Source of the DNA: an uncultured Alphaproteobacteria bacterium
Lineage (GTDB): Bacteria > Pseudomonadota > Alphaproteobacteria > Micropepsales > Micropepsaceae
DNA length: 64,000 bases
Assembly (NCBI GenBank): GCA_902826695.1
Contig: CADEFU010000006.1
Coordinates: 180,994 to 244,993, forward strand
Direction of reading: 5' to 3'
The notes under the pieces were generated by a model, which was not told the origin of the DNA, made no database searches, and saw only the letters and a program-made list of their open reading frames with translations. Positions 27,205 through 35,723 of the stretch are shown piece after piece (the first letter of the stretch is position 1; every line of letters begins with the position of its first letter). The translations under genes and the position numbers were made by a program.

Positions 27205-28101
27205 ATGGCGCAGCTCGAAACCCTTAGAACGCCGGACGATCGCTTTGCCGGGTTGCCGGGTTACGCGTTTGCGCCCCACTACATCGACGATCTAGCGGGT
27301 TATGAGGGGCTGAGGCTCCATTACTTGGACGAAGGGGCGCGCGGCGGGCAGACTTTTCTGTGCCTGCACGGCGAGCCAACGTGGTCCTACCTCTATCGCA
27401 AAATGATCCCCGTGTTTGTGGGGGCGGGCCATCGTGTGGTGGCGCCCGACTTCTTCGGCTTCGGACGATCGGATAAGCCGGTTGACGATAACGTCTACAC
27501 GTTCTCCTTTCACCGGACGACGCTCCTTCGATTCGTCGAGCGGTTGAACCTCACCAACATCACGCTCGTGGTGCAGGACTGGGGTGGGCTGTTGGGCCTG
27601 ACTGTGCCGATGGAGATGCCGGAGCGGTTTTCGCGGTTGCTCGTCATGAACACGACCTTGGCCGTGGGCGCGAGCCCTGGTCCCGGCTTCGACGGCTGGA
27701 AGGCTTACGCGAAGGCCAATCCCGATCTTCCGGTTGGCGCGCTGATGAAACGCAGCACGCCCATACTGAGCGACGCGGAAGCCGCAGCCTACGACGCACC
27801 GTTTCCCGACATGCGCTACAAGGCGGGTGCTCGTCGCTTCCCGGAGCTTGTCATGGTGTCACCGGAGATGCAGGGCGTAGACATTTCGCGCCGCGCGGCG
27901 GTCTGGTGGTCGCAAGCCTGGCGCGGACGGACGTTCATGGCCATTGGGATGAAAGATCCGGTCCTTGGGCCGCCGGTGATGGACGCTCTGCGGGAGACCA
28001 TTCATGGCTGCCCTGCCCCGCTTGAGATACCCGAAGGCGGGCATTTCGTGCAGGAATGGGGTGAGGAGATCGCCCGGGCGGCGCTGAAATCCTTCGGTTA
28101 G
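27205..28101 (+). CDS. haloalkane dehalogenase (HLD-I subfamily)
   Basis: A 298-residue alpha/beta-hydrolase. The oxyanion motif LHGEPTW (54-60), nucleophile Asp125 followed by Trp126 (VVQDWGG), a cap Trp165, the acid Asp251 in KDPVLGP and His280 in GGHFVQEW align with DhlA Asp124, Trp125, Trp175, Asp260 and His289. Such enzymes hydrolyse carbon-halogen bonds to alcohol and halide. Asp followed by Trp is what separates this group from epoxide hydrolases. Single gene; the true substrate is unknown. Confidence 0.9.
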   Translation: MAQLETLRTPDDRFAGLPGYAFAPHYIDDLAGYEGLRLHYLDEGARGGQTFLCLHGEPTWSYLYRKMIPVFVGAGHRVVAPDFFGFGRSDKPVDDNVYTFSFHRTTLLRFVERLNLTNITLVVQDWGGLLGLTVPMEMPERFSRLLVMNTTLAVGASPGPGFDGWKAYAKANPDLPVGALMKRSTPILSDAEAAAYDAPFPDMRYKAGARRFPELVMVSPEMQGVDISRRAAVWWSQAWRGRTFMAIGMKDPVLGPPVMDALRETIHGCPAPLEIPEGGHFVQEWGEEIARAALKSFG

Positions 28102-28108
28102 GCCGGGC

Positions 28109-28136
28109 TGTAAGAAACCCGGCGCGGCGTCGTCTA
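28109..28136 (+). promoter_or_regulatory. candidate ECF-type autoregulated promoter
   Basis: TGTAAG (28109-28114) and CGTCTA (28131-28136) lie 16 bases apart, an ECF-sigma-like -35/-10 pair. The sigma gene's ATG at 28144 is only seven bases after the -10, so the message would be leaderless; no Shine-Dalgarno is present. The -35 lies in the loop of a hairpin GCCGGG/CCCGGC (28102-28123) that may also end the dehalogenase transcript. Confidence 0.5.
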
Positions 28137-28143
28137 CCTAGTC

Positions 28144-28659
28144 ATGAGCAACGATCAGGACGCCCGCTACGCGGATGCGGCTGCGCAATGGGGCGCAGCG
28201 CTGCAACGCATCGCGCGCGCCTATGAAGCCGACCCGGAACGGCGGCGGGATCTGTTGCAGGATATGCACGTGACGCTTTGGAAGAGTTTTGCCGCTTTCG
28301 ACGGACGCTGTTCGGTGAGGACGTGGGTCTACCGGGTCGCCAGCAACGTGGCCGCGTCGCATGTGGCGCGGGAGCGGCGCGACCGGCTGCAACTTGTCAC
28401 GCTCGATACGATCGAACATGTGCCGGATGAGGGCGACGTCGGGGAGAAGTTCGAAGAGGAGGCGGCCCTTTCCCGGCTCACTGCGCTGATCCATCGTCTC
28501 AAGGCGCCCGATCGCCAGGTCATGACGCTTTATCTCGAAGGCTTGAGTGCCGATTCGATCGCAGAGGTTACCGGTCTTTCGCCGGGGGCAATCGCAACAC
28601 GGATTTCGCGGCTCAAGGTCTTGCTCACCCGATTGTTTCATGAGGCGGCCAATGTCTGA
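28144..28659 (+). CDS. ECF-family RNA polymerase sigma factor
   Basis: A 171-residue sigma-70 family protein with only regions 2 and 4: region 2 with RDLLQDMHVTLWKSFAAFDGR and SVRTWVYRVASNVAASH, region 4 with LKAPDRQVMTLYLEGLSADSIAEVTGLSPGAIATRISRLK. The next gene, encoding a membrane protein, overlaps it by eight bases and may be its anti-sigma factor or sensor. A secreted serine hydrolase follows. The inducing signal is not evident. Confidence 0.95.
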   Translation: MSNDQDARYADAAAQWGAALQRIARAYEADPERRRDLLQDMHVTLWKSFAAFDGRCSVRTWVYRVASNVAASHVARERRDRLQLVTLDTIEHVPDEGDVGEKFEEEAALSRLTALIHRLKAPDRQVMTLYLEGLSADSIAEVTGLSPGAIATRISRLKVLLTRLFHEAANV

Positions 28660-29227
28660 CCTCGATCGCATTCAGGCCGTTTGGGCCAACCAACCGAAGG
28701 AGAATTTCTCGATGAGCGTCGCGGAAATCCGAGAGCGTGCTTCAACATTGCAGAGCACGGTGAAGCGGCGAAATTTCCGCGAGTATGCGGTGGGCGCCGT
28801 ATTGATTGTGGTCTTCAGCGCGGCTGCCTACTTCGCGCGAACACCGCTATCGGCCTTTGCCTGTGCATTGACGGCGGCGGGCGTCGCGTTCGTCATGTGG
28901 CGCATGCATGTGTTGGGGCGTGCTGCGAGTGAGCACGAGATCGCGGCCGCGGGCAGCTGCTGGGCGGCGTTCTACCGGCAAGAGCTTGTGCGGCAGCGCG
29001 ATGCATTGCGTGGGATTTGGTCTTGGTACCTCGGGCCGTTGGTGCCGGGCATGGTCGTCTACTGGATTTCCGTCGGCGTGAAGGGCGGCATGTGGTCGTG
29101 GCTTATCGCCGTCGCCGGAGTGGCTTTGACCGCTGCGGTCTTCGCATGGGTCGCTGACGCCAACAAGCGTGCAGCGGTGGCATTGCAGGCGGAGATCGAC
29201 GTTCTGGATCAGATCAAAGAAGCTTAG
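28652..29227 (+). CDS. membrane protein, possible anti-sigma factor
   Basis: A 191-residue protein: a hydrophilic N-terminal segment of about 45 residues (IQAVWANQPKENFSMS, then a short helical stretch), then four membrane helices in two pairs (about 45-80 and 125-165), and a short helical tail. The zinc-binding HxxxCxxC motif of classic anti-sigma factors is absent. Its translation is coupled to the sigma gene by an eight-base overlap, a layout typical of ECF sigma/anti-sigma pairs. Assignment rests on position only. Confidence 0.75.
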   Translation: MSDLDRIQAVWANQPKENFSMSVAEIRERASTLQSTVKRRNFREYAVGAVLIVVFSAAAYFARTPLSAFACALTAAGVAFVMWRMHVLGRAASEHEIAAAGSCWAAFYRQELVRQRDALRGIWSWYLGPLVPGMVVYWISVGVKGGMWSWLIAVAGVALTAAVFAWVADANKRAAVALQAEIDVLDQIKEA

Positions 29228-29238
29228 GAGTAGGTCAC

Positions 29239-30639
29239 ATGGCACTTGCACGGAGATCGGTTTTGGCGATGGGAGCCGCGTTCACATTCGGCGCAGCGGG
29301 CGCCTTTGGCGCTCCGCCGTCGGGGTTTTTCGGCGAATGGTTCGGCGCGCTCGATCTCGGGTCGCGGAAGCTGCGGCTGAAGCTGGAGGTCAGCGAAGGG
29401 CCGCGCGCGACGCTCTACAGCCTCGATCAAGGCGGCAGTCCGATCCCGTCCGGGGAAACGCGCATCGACGGCGACCGCATTGTCGCGACGTGGCCGGTGA
29501 TCAGCGCGCGCTATGAGGGCCAACTGACTGGCGGCAAGATTGTGGGACAGTTCACGCAAGGCGGGACCTTGCCGCTGGCGTTCGTGCGCGAGCAGGGCGC
29601 GTCGACTGCGGTTGAACCGCTGACGCAGGCGGGCTTGGCGAAGCTTCGCGCCGACTCGGGCGCGCCTGCTCTTGCAGCAGCCGCTTTGAGCCGCGGTGGG
29701 CGGCGCATCGGCTTTGTGGACGGACGGCGCGCCGTAAATCGCGGCGAGGCCGCAACCATCGGCGACAAGTGGCATGTCGGCTCAAACACCAAATCGATGA
29801 CGGCGACGCTCGTGGCTCGTGCGGTTGAGGCGGGCGCGATCAGCTGGAACGATACGGTCGGTCAGGTGCTGGGTTCGGCCGTCGCCGACATGAAGCCCGA
29901 GTTTCGCGATGTCACCTATCGCCACCTGCTCAGTCATCGCTCGGGTCTGGCTGCGAATATCGACATTGGCGAACTCCTCAAGTTTCCGCGCGAAAGCGCT
30001 GACGCCCGCGGCGAGCGCGTTACCTACGCGCGCATGGTGCTCACGCGCGCGCCGGCAGGTAGGAAGGAGGCGCACTTCGAGTACTCCAACGCCGGCTATG
30101 TGGTCGCCGGCGCGATGTTAGAGGCGCGCCTTGGCGCACCTTGGGAGAAGCTCATTCACGATCATGTTTTTGCGCCGCTCAACATGACAGGGGCGGGCTT
30201 CGGCGCGCCGGGGACGGCTGGCGCTTTCGATCAGCCCGTGGGGCACGCTGCCAACGCGGCCGGTGCGCTTGAACCGTTTCCGCCGGGCGGTCCGATCACG
30301 GACAATCCCGCCGTGCTTGGTCCTGCCGGACGCGTGCACGCGACCCTGGACGACGTGCTTAAATACCTAAGCGCGCATTGCTTCCGTGCGTCGTTCTTGA
30401 AGCCCGCGAGCTGGCAGATGCTGCATACGCCGCCGTTCGGCGGCGACTATTGCCTTGGGCTGGAGCGGCGCGGCAACGCGCTGTGGCACAACGGCTCGAA
30501 CACGCTGTGGTACTGCGAGATGCAGGCAGACCCAACGCGCGGTGTCGTGTCGGCTGCGGCTGCCAACGACGGGCGGATCGGCAACATGTCGGTGCCCGTG
30601 GGCAAGGCGCTTACCGGTGCGGCAGAGGCGGTGGCCTAG
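29239..30639 (+). CDS. exported serine beta-lactamase-family hydrolase
   Basis: A 466-residue protein with a twin-arginine-like signal (MALARRSVLAMGAA, ending AFGA). An extra N-terminal beta-rich domain (about 30-125) precedes the class C-like penicillin-binding fold. Active-site motifs are SNTK (Ser182, Lys185), YSN (282-284) and HNG near the end. Family members include esterases and D-amino peptidases besides beta-lactamases; the domain is not diagnostic of resistance. It starts 11 bases after the membrane gene and is probably in the ECF operon. Confidence 0.88.
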   Translation: MALARRSVLAMGAAFTFGAAGAFGAPPSGFFGEWFGALDLGSRKLRLKLEVSEGPRATLYSLDQGGSPIPSGETRIDGDRIVATWPVISARYEGQLTGGKIVGQFTQGGTLPLAFVREQGASTAVEPLTQAGLAKLRADSGAPALAAAALSRGGRRIGFVDGRRAVNRGEAATIGDKWHVGSNTKSMTATLVARAVEAGAISWNDTVGQVLGSAVADMKPEFRDVTYRHLLSHRSGLAANIDIGELLKFPRESADARGERVTYARMVLTRAPAGRKEAHFEYSNAGYVVAGAMLEARLGAPWEKLIHDHVFAPLNMTGAGFGAPGTAGAFDQPVGHAANAAGALEPFPPGGPITDNPAVLGPAGRVHATLDDVLKYLSAHCFRASFLKPASWQMLHTPPFGGDYCLGLERRGNALWHNGSNTLWYCEMQADPTRGVVSAAAANDGRIGNMSVPVGKALTGAAEAVA

Positions 30640-30642
30640 ATC

Positions 30643-31812
30643 TTATCGAAGCCCACCGCAGCTGCCCGCGAAAGTGAGTTCAGTGAGCCACGAGCCGCGA
30701 GCGAAGCCGAACACCCCGTAGAACGGGCGTTCGAAGTAGATCTTGGTGCCATCGCCACTCCAGCGCAGCTTTGTGACCGTGGAACCTCCGGGCCCGTCCT
30801 TCGCGTGCGGATGGCCACGTTCGTTGTAAAACGTCAAGCGCTGCGTCCACTGGCGATCCGGTGTCGTCAGGTAGAGATCGGTGCGCAGCTTTTTCTTGTC
30901 ATCGGTCGAGGTGTAATCACAGCACGACGACGACATGAAAGCCACCAGACGGCCGTCTGGCGAAATCTCGCCGAACTCTTCCCATTCGGCCGGCGTCTTG
31001 GTGAGGTTCGCGCTTTGCCCGGACTTCAGATTGTGCACCCACAAATCCATACCGTGCGGGCCGGTCGTGTTAGCGTCGCTCGCGAACATGATGAAGTCGC
31101 CGTCACGCGACCAGCCTTGAGTTTCGTACCACGTAGCGCTTGGCAAAGTGATGGTGTTGAGCGGCGCCAACGTCGCCGTGCCGCTGACATCGGCTTTGAT
31201 TTCCGACATCCGGATGCGCCATTTGCCCCACGGCGCGCCGCCAGGATTTGTGTTACCCCGGCGATAGGCTTGCTGCGCACGCGGGTCGTCGTCGAACAGT
31301 TCGGCCCAGATTAGCTTGGTCCCGTCGGGCGAGGGCTCAGGAATCAGCGCGCCGAACGTATCCAACTTGCCGTTCGGGTAGCGCGTGAGGTTCGACCAGC
31401 GATCACCGTCGATCGTCGCCATCCAAACGTCGTTGTACCAACCCGCACCCGGCCCGCCGACCAGACCCTCGAAGGGATGGCGCGCCATTTCGACTTGCAT
31501 GAGGAGGCGCTTGCCGTCGGGCATAAAGGAGGGTGAGCCCTTTTGGCGATCGGCGCGCGGGCCCGCGGGAATGTCGCGGCAGGTGAAGCAACGTTCCGTC
31601 CGCGTTCGCCGGTCGTAGATGTAGATCTGGGACTTGCCATTGACCGGGCGTGCGAAGGCGATCGTGTTCGGATCGGTTGGCGAGACGCTGAAGCCAGCAC
31701 TTGCAGGCACGATCGAGTTCAAGCCTACGACTTTGCAAGCGTCCGGCGCTTCGGCGGCACCTGCTGTTGAGGCGGCAATCGCAGCGAAGACGGCGGCAAC
31801 CAAAACGCGCAT
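30643..31812 (-). CDS. secreted TolB-like beta-propeller (PD40) protein
   Basis: A 389-residue protein with a signal peptide (1-19, ending AGAAEAP). PD40-type blades repeat along the body: VSPTDPNTIAFARP, FMPDGKRLLM, PSPDGTKLIW, WSRDGDFIMFAS, ISPDGRLVAFM and WSGDGTKIYF, i.e. about six propeller blades. There is also a CFTCRD motif. Such propellers often bind proteins or peptides in the periplasm. ATG 31812 is chosen for the signal peptide; the upstream extension is not conserved-looking. Confidence 0.85.
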   Translation of the reverse strand: MRVLVAAVFAAIAASTAGAAEAPDACKVVGLNSIVPASAGFSVSPTDPNTIAFARPVNGKSQIYIYDRRTRTERCFTCRDIPAGPRADRQKGSPSFMPDGKRLLMQVEMARHPFEGLVGGPGAGWYNDVWMATIDGDRWSNLTRYPNGKLDTFGALIPEPSPDGTKLIWAELFDDDPRAQQAYRRGNTNPGGAPWGKWRIRMSEIKADVSGTATLAPLNTITLPSATWYETQGWSRDGDFIMFASDANTTGPHGMDLWVHNLKSGQSANLTKTPAEWEEFGEISPDGRLVAFMSSSCCDYTSTDDKKKLRTDLYLTTPDRQWTQRLTFYNERGHPHAKDGPGGSTVTKLRWSGDGTKIYFERPFYGVFGFARGSWLTELTFAGSCGGLR

Positions 31813-31988
31813 GTGACTTATCTCGATGTCGATCTGACCATTGGGGACTAGCGCGAATGAACGCTCCCTGAACAAGTTTGCAACCGGTACGTGAGCGTCG
31901 CGCATGCGGTCGCGGTTTGATCGCTTCCGTGATGGCGCTCGTATCTCTCTGATCGCGACTTGGCTGAGTGCGATGTTGGAGGGTGTGC

Positions 31989-32735
31989 ATGGATCTCGGT
32001 GGCGGCACATCGCGGCGGACAGTGCTTCAAGCGGCAGCGCTCGGCGCGGTTGGATTGGTTACCGGCCGAGCCTCGGCCGAGGCGCGCGACGTTTATCCCG
32101 ATCAGAGTCTGCGCGTGGACGGACTGCTGCGGCGCTATCGGTTGGTGGTGCCCGCGTCGGCCAACGCAAAGCCACCGCTGATGATCGCGTTGCATGGGAT
32201 GTTGATCGATTCACCTAGCGTAATGCCGCTCTACACGGGGTTGGACGAGATGGCGCGGGCGCGCGGCTGTGTGCTCGTCTATCCGAAGTCTTTCGAGAAC
32301 CATTGGCCGTTGTCGTTCGGGTCGAAGCTTCAACGCGAGCTTCGGTTTCTGGACGCGCTCGTAAGCGAGATGCAGCGAACACGCGGGACGGATCCGCAGC
32401 GAAACTATCTGTTAGGCATGTCGAACGGCGGTTATTTCGCCGTCGTCGTGGCGTCACGGCGTTCGCAGTTTCTAGCGGGGCTTGCGGTACATTCGGGGTC
32501 AGCGGGCGTTATGGGATTCGGATTCGAGACCAAGCGCAAATTCCCGGTGTTCGTGGCGCATGGCGACGCCGACCCGATCATCAACGTGCGTGACGGGCGG
32601 TATCTGGGCGACATGTTCCGCCGCCTGAACCACCCGACCGCGTATGCGGAATTCCCCGGGCTCGGCCATATTTGGGCGCGCGACCAGGACGTGAATGCGC
32701 GCATCTGGTCGCATTGGACCGAGCACCCGGCGTGA
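31989..32735 (+). CDS. exported LpqC/PHB-depolymerase-like alpha/beta-hydrolase
   Basis: A 248-residue hydrolase with a twin-arginine signal (GTSRRTVLQAAALGAVG, cleavage near ASAEA). It has IALHGM, the nucleophile elbow GMSNGG (Ser145), the acid in HGDADPII and the His in GLGHIW, as in esterase-type polyhydroxybutyrate depolymerases and feruloyl esterases. GGAGGG before ATG 31989 supports the start. It is divergent from the propeller gene. Confidence 0.87.
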   Translation: MDLGGGTSRRTVLQAAALGAVGLVTGRASAEARDVYPDQSLRVDGLLRRYRLVVPASANAKPPLMIALHGMLIDSPSVMPLYTGLDEMARARGCVLVYPKSFENHWPLSFGSKLQRELRFLDALVSEMQRTRGTDPQRNYLLGMSNGGYFAVVVASRRSQFLAGLAVHSGSAGVMGFGFETKRKFPVFVAHGDADPIINVRDGRYLGDMFRRLNHPTAYAEFPGLGHIWARDQDVNARIWSHWTEHPA

Positions 32736-32764
32736 GCGCAGAACGCCGGCTAGCCGCGATTTCT

Positions 32765-32782
32765 GCTCGCGCTGGGGCGAGC
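32765..32782. terminator. weak hairpin between convergent genes
   Basis: A 6-bp stem GCTCGC/GCGAGC with a 6-base loop, followed by GTCGCATTTG, sits between the hydrolase stop (32735) and the convergent aldo/keto reductase stop (32809). It could aid termination of either transcript. Confidence 0.35.
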
Positions 32783-32808
32783 GTCGCATTTGGCTGTGGC
32801 GCGATGGG

Positions 32809-33630
32809 TTACGCGATTCGGTAGAGGCGCGGCAGGTCCGCGAGGGTTTTGTCGACGGCTGCGAGTTCATCATTGTCGAGGACAGGGCGATCGAACAGGG
32901 CGCGGGTGAGCTCGAGTTCGCTTAGGCTGTCCACATCAATGACGGCGCCGTCGATCCATGGCAGCGCGCGCATGTAGGCAAGACAGAGTTCGATCGGACT
33001 TTCGCGGCCGAGTTCTCTGGCAAGGGTGGCGATGCGGCCGGCATCCATACGGCTTGAGTGACCCGCGGCGCGCGCGTGGACTGTGAGCCAGGGACGCTCG
33101 GCGAAAGCCTCCGCGATGGCGGGTGCGCGCCAGCGGCGGTCGAACGGCGCGAAGGCGATTTCGATGTGACGGATCTCAGGATCGTTCAACGCGGCGAGCG
33201 CTTCGTTCGGCTCGCGGACGCAGACGCCTAAATCATAGATCACGCCGTGGTCGCGCAGATGTTTGATCGTGTGCCAGATCACGCCCGCGTGGGACTTCAG
33301 GTCTCGGGTGTCTTGCAGAACCAGCGCATCTAGACGGTCGGTGCGTAGGCGGGCGCAAGAGCGATAGATGCCGTCGATCAGCGCGCGCCGGACCGTGCCG
33401 GTGTCCCGGTCGTTGATCGGCGCGATCTTGGTTGCGATGCGCACGCCCTTCATACCTGGCAACGCGGCCGCGATTTGCGGTTCGCCGCTCACGTCGGCGC
33501 ATGTCGATGCGATCCAGCCGATGCCGGTGGAGAGCGCGTTGCGGACGAGTTTGGAGGCCTCTTCGGGCGCGAGGCTGCCCAGGGCTTCCGTCCCTAAAAC
33601 GAGTTCAGCGGGTAAGTGTGCGGTGTTCAT
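32809..33630 (-). CDS. aldo/keto-reductase-like protein with degraded catalytic site
   Basis: A 273-residue (beta/alpha)8 protein that follows the AKR pattern: N-terminal LGTEALGSLAPEEASKLVRNALSTGIG, TKIAP, the strand RLRTDRLDALVLQDT and IYDLGVC. The catalytic tetrad is mostly lost by alignment of these motifs: the Asp of DTA is Ser (AST), the Tyr is gone, and the usual His after the LxxxH strand is Gln (VLQD); only the Lys of TK remains. It is likely not a normal reductase. ATG 33630 is chosen; no strong Shine-Dalgarno is visible. Seen on alignment by eye only. Confidence 0.75.
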   Translation of the reverse strand: MNTAHLPAELVLGTEALGSLAPEEASKLVRNALSTGIGWIASTCADVSGEPQIAAALPGMKGVRIATKIAPINDRDTGTVRRALIDGIYRSCARLRTDRLDALVLQDTRDLKSHAGVIWHTIKHLRDHGVIYDLGVCVREPNEALAALNDPEIRHIEIAFAPFDRRWRAPAIAEAFAERPWLTVHARAAGHSSRMDAGRIATLARELGRESPIELCLAYMRALPWIDGAVIDVDSLSELELTRALFDRPVLDNDELAAVDKTLADLPRLYRIA

Positions 33631-33679
33631 AGCGAGGATGAGCATCGCAGCAAAGAGTATGCGGATGCTTAACTGCGCC

Positions 33680-34126
33680 TCAGACCTTCGGCCAGATTTT
33701 CCAGACGGCGGCGGCCGTGAATATCGTCCTATCGGCCACCTTGAAGTCGGCCCGCATGAAGACGATCTCGCGCGTCTTGCGAACGACCTCCGGGCGGCAG
33801 ACGACAAGGTCGCCCACGTTGGCGGGGCTTATGAAGTTCGACTGTTGGCTTACCGTGACGCAGGGTGCGCGGTCGGTCGCGATCCAGAGGGCGTAGCCCA
33901 GCGCCGCGTCGGCAAACGTCAGCAGCGCGCCACCGTGGGCGATACCGGCCGCGTTCGTGTGGCGGTCGTCGACGATAAAGGCGTACTCGTGGGCGCCGTC
34001 GACGATGCGGTCAAAATAGGGGCCGAGGAACGCTTCGAAAGGGTCGAACTGCTCGGCGAGCCGCCACCCGGGCGGGGGCACGACATCGCGGGCCGCCTTC
34101 AGCGGCGTGAAGTTGTAATCCGCCAC
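33680..34126 (-). CDS. PaaI-family hotdog thioesterase
   Basis: A 148-residue hotdog protein starting at GTG 34126. The HGGALLTFAD motif marks the acyl-CoA thioesterase (PaaI-like) active site; the C-terminal strands VSQQSNFISPANVGD and RADFKVADRTIFTAAAVWKI are typical. It hydrolyses acyl- or aryl-CoA thioesters. The start overlaps the stop of the upstream paralogue by one base. Confidence 0.92.
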   Translation of the reverse strand: MADYNFTPLKAARDVVPPPGWRLAEQFDPFEAFLGPYFDRIVDGAHEYAFIVDDRHTNAAGIAHGGALLTFADAALGYALWIATDRAPCVTVSQQSNFISPANVGDLVVCRPEVVRKTREIVFMRADFKVADRTIFTAAAVWKIWPKV

Positions 34127-34539
34127 TACACGGTTCCCATAATCTTCCAGATGCCAGTCGCGGTCAGGATCGGCTTGTCTTCGACCGTGAGCGTTCCGGA
34201 GATGAAAACGATCGAGCGCGTCCGGCGCGTGATCGTCGCGGTTCCACGAATTCGGTCGCCGAGCTTGGCGGGGCCGATGAGGTCGCAGTTCAGCGAGATC
34301 GTCATCGCACGCCCACCTTCCAGCGCGTCGTTGACACTGCGGCCCATCACGATGTCCGCCAATGCCATCGCCATGCCGCCGTGCAGGGTTTGCCCGCCGT
34401 TCAAATGGATGTCGCGGACGTCGAACAGGAATTCGGTTTTGTCGGGCGACTGCCAGACGGGGCCGACATATTTGTTAAAACCCGTTTCGCCGAATACGGC
34501 TGTATAGCCCGCGGGTGCGGGGTGTGCTGCTGTCGTCAT
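34126..34539 (-). CDS. PaaI-family hotdog thioesterase (paralogue)
   Basis: A 137-residue hotdog protein with LHGGMAMALADIVMG, the active-site loop, and the strand SLNCDLIGPAKLGDRI. It is related to the downstream gene but diverged, so the two probably differ in substrate or form a mixed oligomer. It follows the crotonase gene after nine bases, so all three are likely one operon of CoA-thioester metabolism. Confidence 0.92.
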   Translation of the reverse strand: MTTAAHPAPAGYTAVFGETGFNKYVGPVWQSPDKTEFLFDVRDIHLNGGQTLHGGMAMALADIVMGRSVNDALEGGRAMTISLNCDLIGPAKLGDRIRGTATITRRTRSIVFISGTLTVEDKPILTATGIWKIMGTV

Positions 34540-34548
34540 CGCGTGCGC

Positions 34549-35397
34549 TTACATCGCCTTGCGGATTTTGGGCAGATCTTCGTAGACCGGCGTGCGTTTT
34601 TCCTGCTTGGCCTTGAAGCTCTCTGCCATGTCGACGTTGGCCGAGAACATGCCGGCTTGCCAGGTCGCGATATAGTCGAGGCCATCGGCGATCGAATGGT
34701 CACGGGCGTAGTTGATCATGACCTTCGAGCCGTAGACGGCGAGCGGAGACTTGGTCGCGATTTCGCCGGCTAGGTTCAACACGTGGTCGAGCATCTGTTC
34801 TTGGCTGTCGAAGAGTTCGTTCACGAAGCCGAGGTCGTAGGCCTTCTTGGCCGAGAGGCGGCGGCCCGAGTACGCGAGTTCGCGCACGAGGCCTTGCGGC
34901 AACAGGTGGCAAAGGCGCGGGAACGTGCCGACGTCGGCCGTCATCGCGAGGTTGATTTCCTGGATGACGAAGAACGCGTCCTTTGTGGCGTAACGCATGT
35001 CGGCGCAGGTGGAGAGATCGACCGCACCGCCGATACAGCCGCCCTGCACGGCGAGGAGCACCGGCATACGCGCGTCGTCGAGGCAGGAGAACGAGCGCTG
35101 CAGGCGCGCCGCTTCGCCGCGGAGCCCCAAGCGAGCGCGAGCAGCCTCACGCGTGGCGCCGCCGGAGACGCCCTGCCCGTCCGTAAAGACCGAAAGATCC
35201 ATGCCGGCCGAGAAGTGCTTGCCGGTCGATGAGATAACGATGGCGCGGGCCGAGGCGTCGTCATTGATCTTGTTCACGATGTCGGGGAGTTCGTTCCAGA
35301 ACGCGCGGTTCATGGCGTTGAACACGTCGGGGCGCTTCAGCTGGATGTGCGCGACCTTGTCCTTGGTCTCGACATTGAAGCAGGTGTAGGCGGTCAT
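34549..35397 (-). CDS. dienoyl-CoA-isomerase-like enoyl-CoA hydratase/isomerase
   Basis: A 282-residue crotonase-fold enzyme. FSAGMDLSVF forms the oxyanion side; QGGCIGGAVDLSTCAD and the segment IQEINLAMTADVGTFPRL match the delta3,5-delta2,4-dienoyl-CoA isomerase (ECH1) rather than plain hydratases. Asp127, Glu147 and Asp155 keep the exact 20- and 8-residue spacing of rat Asp176, Glu196 and Asp204. It would shift double bonds during breakdown of unsaturated acyl-CoAs. First gene of a minus-strand operon with two thioesterases. Confidence 0.9.
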   Translation of the reverse strand: MTAYTCFNVETKDKVAHIQLKRPDVFNAMNRAFWNELPDIVNKINDDASARAIVISSTGKHFSAGMDLSVFTDGQGVSGGATREAARARLGLRGEAARLQRSFSCLDDARMPVLLAVQGGCIGGAVDLSTCADMRYATKDAFFVIQEINLAMTADVGTFPRLCHLLPQGLVRELAYSGRRLSAKKAYDLGFVNELFDSQEQMLDHVLNLAGEIATKSPLAVYGSKVMINYARDHSIADGLDYIATWQAGMFSANVDMAESFKAKQEKRTPVYEDLPKIRKAM

Positions 35398-35484
35398 GGG
35401 CGTTTCCTTGATGCGAATTGAATGACGGTGGGCCGTTCATAGCATGCAGCTGCCCACGCCCCAATTGCCGCAGATTTCAGCGGC

Positions 35485-35513
35485 TGGACAGGTCCAGGGC
35501 TATTCCTTATAAC
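35485..35513 (+). promoter_or_regulatory. promoter of tRNA-Phe
   Basis: TGGACA (35485-35490) and TATAAC (35508-35513) are separated by exactly 17 bases, with five of six matches each. A G+C-rich stretch follows the -10, as in stable-RNA promoters under stringent control. The tRNA starts about 43 bases after the -10. Confidence 0.75.
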
Positions 35514-35555
35514 CCCGGGCCTTCGCGTCGGGCTGGTTCGGCCTGGCGATGGTTA

Positions 35556-35630
<75 letters not shown>

Positions 35631-35631
<1 letters not shown>

Positions 35632-35658
35632 CGCTTCGCTGCGAAGCAAGCGAAGCGT
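35631..35658 (+). terminator. stem-loop directly after tRNA-Phe
   Basis: A 10-bp stem ACGCTTCGCT/AGCGAAGCGT with an 8-base loop starts at the last A of the tRNA's CCA end. It may terminate or help 3' processing. The loop can form competing shorter hairpins of the same motif; there is no U-run. Confidence 0.55.
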
Positions 35659-35723
35659 CCCCTGCGTAGCCCACTTGGGCGAAGCACGGGCCAGCGTCCG
35701 CAGCTACGCGTGGCGCAGCCGTA

